This document shows positions 18,982 through 23,581 of a DNA stretch of 23,581 bases, piece after piece; within the stretch, counting starts at the first letter, position 1; every line of letters begins with the position of its first letter. The stretch is from Gnetum montanum (lineage: Eukaryota > Streptophyta > Gnetopsida > Gnetales > Gnetaceae). The position numbers and the translations under genes were made by a program. The DNA lies in the NCBI GenBank assembly GCA_015680685.1, contig MNCI01002172.1:9428-33008 (forward strand), given 5' to 3'. The notes under the pieces were generated by a model, which was not told where the DNA came from, searched no databases, and saw only the letters and a list, made by a program, of their open reading frames with translations.

Positions 18982-19081
18982 GATTTGGCAGCGCATTGCG
19001 ATATCGCGTACGTGATTTCACAAGGGAAGACACGATATCGCGTATGCGATATCATGGGGGATGTGATATCGCATCCCATCA

Positions 19082-19347
19082 TACCCCCATGACTGAATAA
19101 AAACTTTTCCTCGAGTTCCTTACAAAATATTGGGATGGTATGGGATTATTGACTCAAATGGAACTAATGGTGAATGGGATGACATGTGAATGGATCATCA
19201 TTACAAGACAAGACAAAACTAGTGTTCATGACAACAAGAGTGAACACTTTATACATTTGACATCAGGCATTATTTGGCAGCTGAGAGAGAAGAGAGAAGA
19301 GAGAAGAAGTCTGCTACTACCAATGCTAAGATTGCACCTTTCATTGT
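19082..19347. other. spacer between the two head-to-head LTRs
   Basis: 266 bp with no match to the LTRs or to gag. It includes a purine-rich GAGAGAAGAGAGAAG patch near 19285. No gene; the overlapping short frames are chance. Confidence 0.5.
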
Positions 19348-19392
19348 TGATGAGACACGATATGCACAAGCCACGATATCGCATCCCCTGCG

Positions 19393-19410
19393 ATATCGCG
19401 TACGCGATAT
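19393..19410. promoter_or_regulatory. 18-bp perfect palindrome in U3
   Basis: ATATCGCGTACGCGATAT is its own reverse complement. It lies about 20 bp upstream of the TATA box, next to another GATATCGC word (19374-19381). Related words occur in the minus-strand LTR at 18999-19075. Position suggests a dimeric-factor site; function is inferred only. Confidence 0.7.
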
Positions 19411-19429
19411 TGCAGTCCGCCGCCAAATC

Positions 19430-19437
19430 TATAAATA
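19430..19437 (+). promoter_or_regulatory. TATA box of the right-hand LTR
   Basis: TATAAATA in AAATCTATAAATAAGAGG, conserved in all three family 2 LTRs. Confidence 0.75.
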
Positions 19438-19690
19438 AGAGGCGGCACTCCCCTCATTTGCATATAGAGGTTAGAAGTAGCAAAGCTCTGGTGGATTGAT
19501 CACCCCAGAGATAGAATATTTTCCATGTGCCCACAGTAGGAGTCCCCCAAGTGAACGGTTCTTTATTCGAGCAGCTTTGTACTTGAATGCAAGTTGTGTA
19601 TGGTAATAAAGACGAGCTTTGTGCATAAACCTTGCAGTACATGGATAGGTTTATTTAATGTTATTTATTGCTTTCCTAGTAGTGCGGCAT

Positions 19691-19900
19691 GAGTACGACT
19701 TGGTTATGAGCATTGACGAATGTGTATGGCTAGCCAAGGAATCGGCTACTCATCACAATTAGATTCTCTCACCCTTATCTCCTAGAATGTGGGACGAGTA
19801 TGACTTGATTACAAGAATCTACGGATGTGTACGGCTAGTCAAGGAATCGGCTACTCATCACACTTAGTCTAGTTAGGTGCCTCAGTATGACTACTTTGAG
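19691..19900 (+). repeat. 105-bp tandem duplication in the right-hand LTR
   Basis: GAGTACGACTTGGTTA at 19691 recurs as GAGTATGACTTGATTA at 19796, and GAATCGGCTACTCATCACA at 19739 recurs at 19844, offset 105 in both cases. The second copy fades towards its end. It is absent from the minus-strand LTR. Confidence 0.85.
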
Positions 19901-20277
19901 CACGTGCATTATGTGTGGTAATCCCAGTAATGATTAGTGTTTGGTAGCCACAGTTGCACAGTTCAGGGTGTGTACGGTAAATGGGAATAGATGCTGACCC
20001 TAGTTAATTTAGGCTTAGGACATTAGTTAGAGTAGTTAGTTCTCTCAACCCTTCACCCCTTAGCATAGGAGATAAACCTGAAAAGACCAAAAAAATCATA
20101 TACCTCGGACTTAACCATACACCGTGACAACAACAAGTAAGTCTGGGAAGACAACGATTAATTAACCCCAAGTGTTCCTTGCAGTGTTTAGGCATTTAGT
20201 CTGTGGAGTTTGACTAGATCGTGAGTGTTGCGCTCGTTTCGTATGGTTGAGTGTAGGGGTACCTCGCCACTCATCAT

Positions 20278-20295
20278 TGGCGCCGTTGCCGAGGA
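20278..20295 (+). promoter_or_regulatory. primer binding site, tRNA-Asp
   Basis: TGGCGCCGTTGCCGAGGA matches the complement of the 3' end of plant tRNA-Asp except at one position (A for G). This is the primer site known for Athila-type elements. It follows the LTR after a single T. Confidence 0.9.
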
Positions 20296-20417
20296 CTAAG
20301 TATTTGTACGATAATTAGAACATTAGGAAATCTTTCACATCGTTGTGAGCCTTAACGAACCTTTGGGTTAATTAGTTAAATAAGAACATATATAACGGTG
20401 AACAGCACACCAGTAAA
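20296..20417 (+). other. untranslated leader of the right-hand element
   Basis: Non-coding leader from the primer site to the gag ATG. No second ATG frame of note. Confidence 0.6.
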
Positions 20418-22930
20418 ATGGCTTCTTCTCATAAGGTTAACTCACCTAGGAATAACATGGAAGACAGTCAGCAACATACACATAACCTAAACCAGCCAAG
20501 TGATAAACAATATAAGATAGTTTATACTCATCCCGATGAGTATATTCCTGATTACACTTTTATCCTCCATCAGGATGAATAGTTGCACTGGAGAGATTTT
20601 TTTGGTAACATAGTTTTACCACCAGATCGATCTGTTCGGAACATGCTCTTCCATGCCTTAGCACAGATTGGCATGCAGTACTTATTCGCTGAATACGTTG
20701 CTGGAGAATATGATATAAGGGATTATCATCCTACCGCTTTGCAACATATGAGGGATGAAAGGCAAGAGAGTCAACACTCATTGTTGAACGGCAAGGTCCC
20801 CCATGTCCTTAGTGAAATAGAAGATGAGAAACCCCTCATAATGAGTTTCTTAGGAAATGTGTTCCTCCTCCTCACAATGGTGAAGAGGTTAGGCATCAGA
20901 GCCTTCGATCAACTATACATGCTCTGGGCTCTGATCCCCGTGAACACCAACTGTTCACAGTAGGAACAACCACTCACACTAAGGATGGACACTTTGATCG
21001 TCACAATGATTGAGGCTGAAGCAGCCGAAGAGAAGGTAAGAAACATCGCCATGGTGATGGATCCCCTTCCTCTTCTCCTTCATCTCATCATTCACACTCT
21101 CCTTCCACATCTGGGCGCAACCATCATGAGCACAATGGAGAGGGTAAAAGTAAGGGAGATGAAAGACCTCAATAGGAAGGTCAGGAGTTAGGACAAGGGC
21201 AAGGACATAGGGAGAGTAGGGAACCACCACGAAGACATCATAGACGTCATGACAGGGATGATCATGACGAACCCTTACTTGCAACCCGAAGTATGCTATA
21301 CATTACAGAGGTAGTTAGGATCCCCACAAGGCATTTAAAAGATAGCAGGATCAAGCGTTTGGACATAAATAATATCCCACGTTTTGAAGGGGGATACAAC
21401 ACTGATCCTCAACATCATTTACAAGCATTCCACAATGCTTGTGCCTTGCAAAATATAGATAATGAGTGGCAGAAGCTTAAGCTATTCCCAAGGACACTTA
21501 CCAAAGAAGCAGAGAGCTGGTACCAATCCTTAGAACCGGAAACCATCAGGAGGTGGAGTATGATGCTCGAACTATTCAACAACAAATATCAAACGTACTC
21601 TAGAGTGTCCAATTTGCGTAAGAAGATCCAAGGCTAGAAACAAGGTGCTTATGAATCCTTGGATGCTGCCATGGCTTGTTACTATACACTACTACATCGT
21701 TGCTCGGGCCATGGGTACGCTAAGCAGGATCAACCTCGCCACATCGTGGATGGGCTAAGGAATGAAATGAGAAGAACTCTTGGGACTTACGCCCAAGGGA
21801 GACTTTCCCAACTAAGAACCCATGAAGTTGAAATTTTGTTGAAACAAGTAGCGCAAGAAGAGGGTGAACTACGTAAGAGGGAAAGTGTGGAAGAATATAA
21901 CCGTGATCCCTCCCTTCGCAAGAAGGGAGTGAAATTCTGTGATGAGGAGGATAAGTCACCACTCGAAGAGTTGGTGAATCAGAAAACTTTGCTGATCCAA
22001 AAATTAACAATTGAGGTATCGGCCAAAGTAGATCAAATGTGGGATTCCTTAGACTCAAGAATAGAAACAGTCTTAAAAATCATAGAAGAGTCTAAGGTAG
22101 AACAAAGTAGTGACAAAGGAAAAACCAAGCGGAGAAACTTAAGCCCTGCCCATAACAAGGGTAAGGGGAAAATTCCTATCTCCGATGAGGCTATGAATTC
22201 TGATACAGACAATGATAGTGGATGTGAAGTCTATTACTATGACTATCCTAAGGGATGTTGCCCAATTATCTCACATCTACAAGAGTCTGGGGTGTATGCG
22301 CTAAATCCAAGACTTAATCAATGGCAAACACCTCGAAGGTTACCTTATCCACAAGGTAAACCAAGGAAGTTCCACCAACCCTTAACATATTACCCAAGTG
22401 GAATGCCTCCACAGCCTATTGGATAACATCAGCAGTGGAAATACCCACAGTCATGGGGGATGCCATCGCCAACACATCAGTACCCTTACCGGTAGCCCAA
22501 TCCTTACGGTTATTATGTGCAGCAGCCAGTTTCTCCAGGTCACTCTATGGGTCACACTACTCCCCAATGTTACTACCAAGTTCGGGAGTACTTCAAGAGG
22601 ACTCCTTCTCCTTTGGGAGATATCTCACATTCAGCCCATCCTCTAACTCCACCCGCACCTCTTCCACCTATAGTTCCCATACAACCTATTCCAACAATGC
22701 AGAGGGAATTACCTACTCAACCGTAGCAACATAACGCTACGAGAGCTGTAAATATTCAGCATGTAAATATCCAACCAGGTGCTAGTTCTGACAACTATAC
22801 AAAGAAGAGACCCTTTTTCAAAACTAGGAGCCTAGACAAACTCTCACAACAACAAGCGGTTGGGCACATGTATAGGCCTCTAACCACTAACGCTTCGGAG
22901 AACCCTTCAGTCCAACAACTAAGTACATAA
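20418..22930 (+). pseudogene. gag of the right-hand element (family 2, Athila/Tat-type)
   Basis: Start chosen at ATGGCTTCTTCT (20418), shared with the minus-strand copy. Residues 1-54 end at TAG 20580; the frame goes on with HWRDFFGNIVLPPD, then shifts near 20850. Next come a Ser/His/Arg-rich linker and the gag core (21293-21640): RFEGGYNTDPQHHLQAF, KLKLFPRTLTKEAESWYQSL, MLELFNNKYQTYS, the pattern of the plant retrotransposon gag domain. A long helical, Glu/Lys-rich part (21790-22130) and a Pro/Tyr/Gln-rich tail follow; no CCHC knuckle is seen. Stops at 21011, 21017, 21173, 21638, 22424, 22493, 22724 and 22928 fit C-to-T or G-to-A changes of Gln, Arg or Trp codons (21638 is TGG in the middle copy). 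Forms the particle shell; not functional now. Confidence 0.92.
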
Positions 22931-23581
22931 ACGGTTATGTTGACACATACCATAACTTACTGGATAAAGGTGGGCCACCTTCCCAGGAAACTATCTGACC
23001 CTGGGAACCCCTTAATTCATTTACAGATCGTCGAAAATGCACCACATCGAGCTCTTCTTGACTCAGGTTCCAGAGTTAACCTAATTTCACAAAATATGTA
23101 TCAAGCCTAGAACCTACCCCAACTTAAGAAGAGTAACATACAACTGGAGCTGGCTGACCAGTCCATCACCATTCCCTTAGGATTGGTGGAGGACATTTTC
23201 ACCATTGTGTGTGGGTGGTCATACCCAGCCGATTTCCTGGTGATTGAGGTTAACAACGAAGGGTGGCTAAGTACCGTAGATGCGTACCTAGGAATCTGTG
23301 ATGTTTCTTTACAAATTTCCAAGATTAATATTTACGGAAAGATTGAGAAGAAGAAGATTTCATGCATCGCATACAGTAATTCATTGGGTGATGACATGGA
23401 GGATATGTCTCCATGTGAGAGGTGTGCCTATGAAAGTGAGAAACAAAGATGCATGTATGTAGCAACCACGTAACCAATAGTAGACACCCCATGGTTGACA
23501 GCCACTCGAAGGAGCAAGCAAATATGCATGGAACGAACTGAGGAGACAACTCATGCCAACAACCATGGCATAGACACATTG
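22931..23581 (+). pseudogene. aspartic protease and start of pol, right-hand element (runs off window)
   Basis: In the same frame as gag. The active-site motif reads ALLDSGSRVNLI with the Asp at 23060-23062, where LD(T/S)G(A/S) is usual. Then follow QLELADQSITIPLGLVEDI near 23140-23195 and YPADFLVIEV (23221 on), the flap and C-terminal parts typical of Athila/Tat proteases, which release gag and pol proteins. A TAG at 23108 replaces a likely Trp codon, and a TAA at 23471 interrupts the linker towards RT. A Cys pattern CERCAYESEKQRC (23414 on) lies in this linker; too little is known to call it a zinc site. RT is beyond the window. Confidence 0.85.

Larger units (their letters stand above)
18253..19081 (-). 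repeat. minus-strand LTR (family 2)
   Basis: 829 bp. On the plus strand it begins TGATGAGTGGTGAGGTACC, the reverse complement of the LTR end at 20250-20276, and finishes GCATCCCATCA. Reverse-complemented, it aligns with 19348-20276 throughout: TATAAATA, AGATAGAATA, TTTCCATGTGCCC, CCCAGTAATGA, AAGTAAGTCTGGGAAGACAACG, ATGGTTGAGTGT. It lacks the extra 105-bp unit of that copy. No primer site or gag lies on its inner side, so it is a solo or broken LTR. No convincing target duplication is visible (AGCCT left, TACCC right). Confidence 0.88.
19348..20276 (+). repeat. 5' LTR of the right-hand element (family 2)
   Basis: 929 bp, starting TGATGAG and ending CTCATCA, a perfect 7-bp inverted terminus. 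U3 is only about 80 bp up to the TATA box and holds GATATCGC palindromes. It is 100 bp longer than the other copies because of a 105-bp tandem duplication (19691-19900). One base after its end lies an almost perfect primer binding site, which fixes it as the 5' LTR of the gag that follows. Confidence 0.92.

Noticed and set aside
18248-19086. Target-site duplication around the minus-strand LTR
   Set aside because: Flanks AGCCT and TACCC do not match well enough, and gag does not resume on the far side.
20278-20295. tRNA-Asp-like sequence
   Set aside because: Only the 18-base complement of a tRNA 3' end at an LTR border; it is a primer binding site, not a tRNA gene.
21720-22058. 112-codon minus-strand ORF
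   Set aside because: Complement of well-matched gag coding sequence; no independent motif.

Overview
The window looks like repeat-rich plant nuclear DNA, probably from a large, slowly purged genome such as that of a gymnosperm or another large-genome seed plant. The species cannot be told from the sequence. Nearly everything recognisable comes from decayed Ty3/gypsy LTR retrotransposons of the Tat/Athila type. I found no intact host gene, rRNA, tRNA or CRISPR array.

Layout, left to right. (1) 1-281 is the end of the integrase of one Tat-like element (element 1). It is followed by a pol-to-LTR spacer with an antisense ORF, a polypurine tract (1154-1167) and a CpG-rich LTR that starts TGAAACACC (1168 to about 2613). 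(2) 2614-3663 is non-coding and holds a small 30-bp tandem repeat. (3) 3664-10630 is the pol region of a second Tat-like element (element A): protease/RT linker and RT, then RNase H and integrase. It is split at 4809-8360 by a 3.55-kb nested insertion flanked by a probable 5-bp target duplication. The insertion carries a fragment of a leucine-rich-repeat receptor gene, an unidentified coding remnant and a TATA-containing LTR-like stretch. (4) 10631-13120 is the 3' part of element A: two tandem arrays, a polypurine tract (12287-12299) and a truncated LTR of the same TGAAACACC family with three strong hairpins.

(5) 13120-23581 is a cluster of a second LTR family (termini TGATG...CATCA, tRNA-Asp primer site, gag and protease in one frame). 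It holds four pieces in alternating orientation: a minus-strand gag-protease remnant (13120-15260), a plus-strand LTR + primer site + gag (15274-18240), a minus-strand LTR (18253-19081), and a plus-strand LTR + primer site + gag + protease (19348 to the window end). The last copy is the least decayed and serves as the reference for reading the others.

The coding regions once worked together in standard LTR-retrotransposon fashion: gag shell protein, aspartic protease, reverse transcriptase/RNase H and integrase. Every copy now has stops, frameshifts or deletions, and the differences seen are largely C-to-T/G-to-A, as expected of long-methylated silent repeats. The points most worth following are the hairpin arrays in the U3 of the first LTR family, the very short U3 built of GATATCGC palindromes in the second, the nested insertion with captured host exons, and a perfect 25-bp inverted repeat written into RNase H sequence without changing its length.
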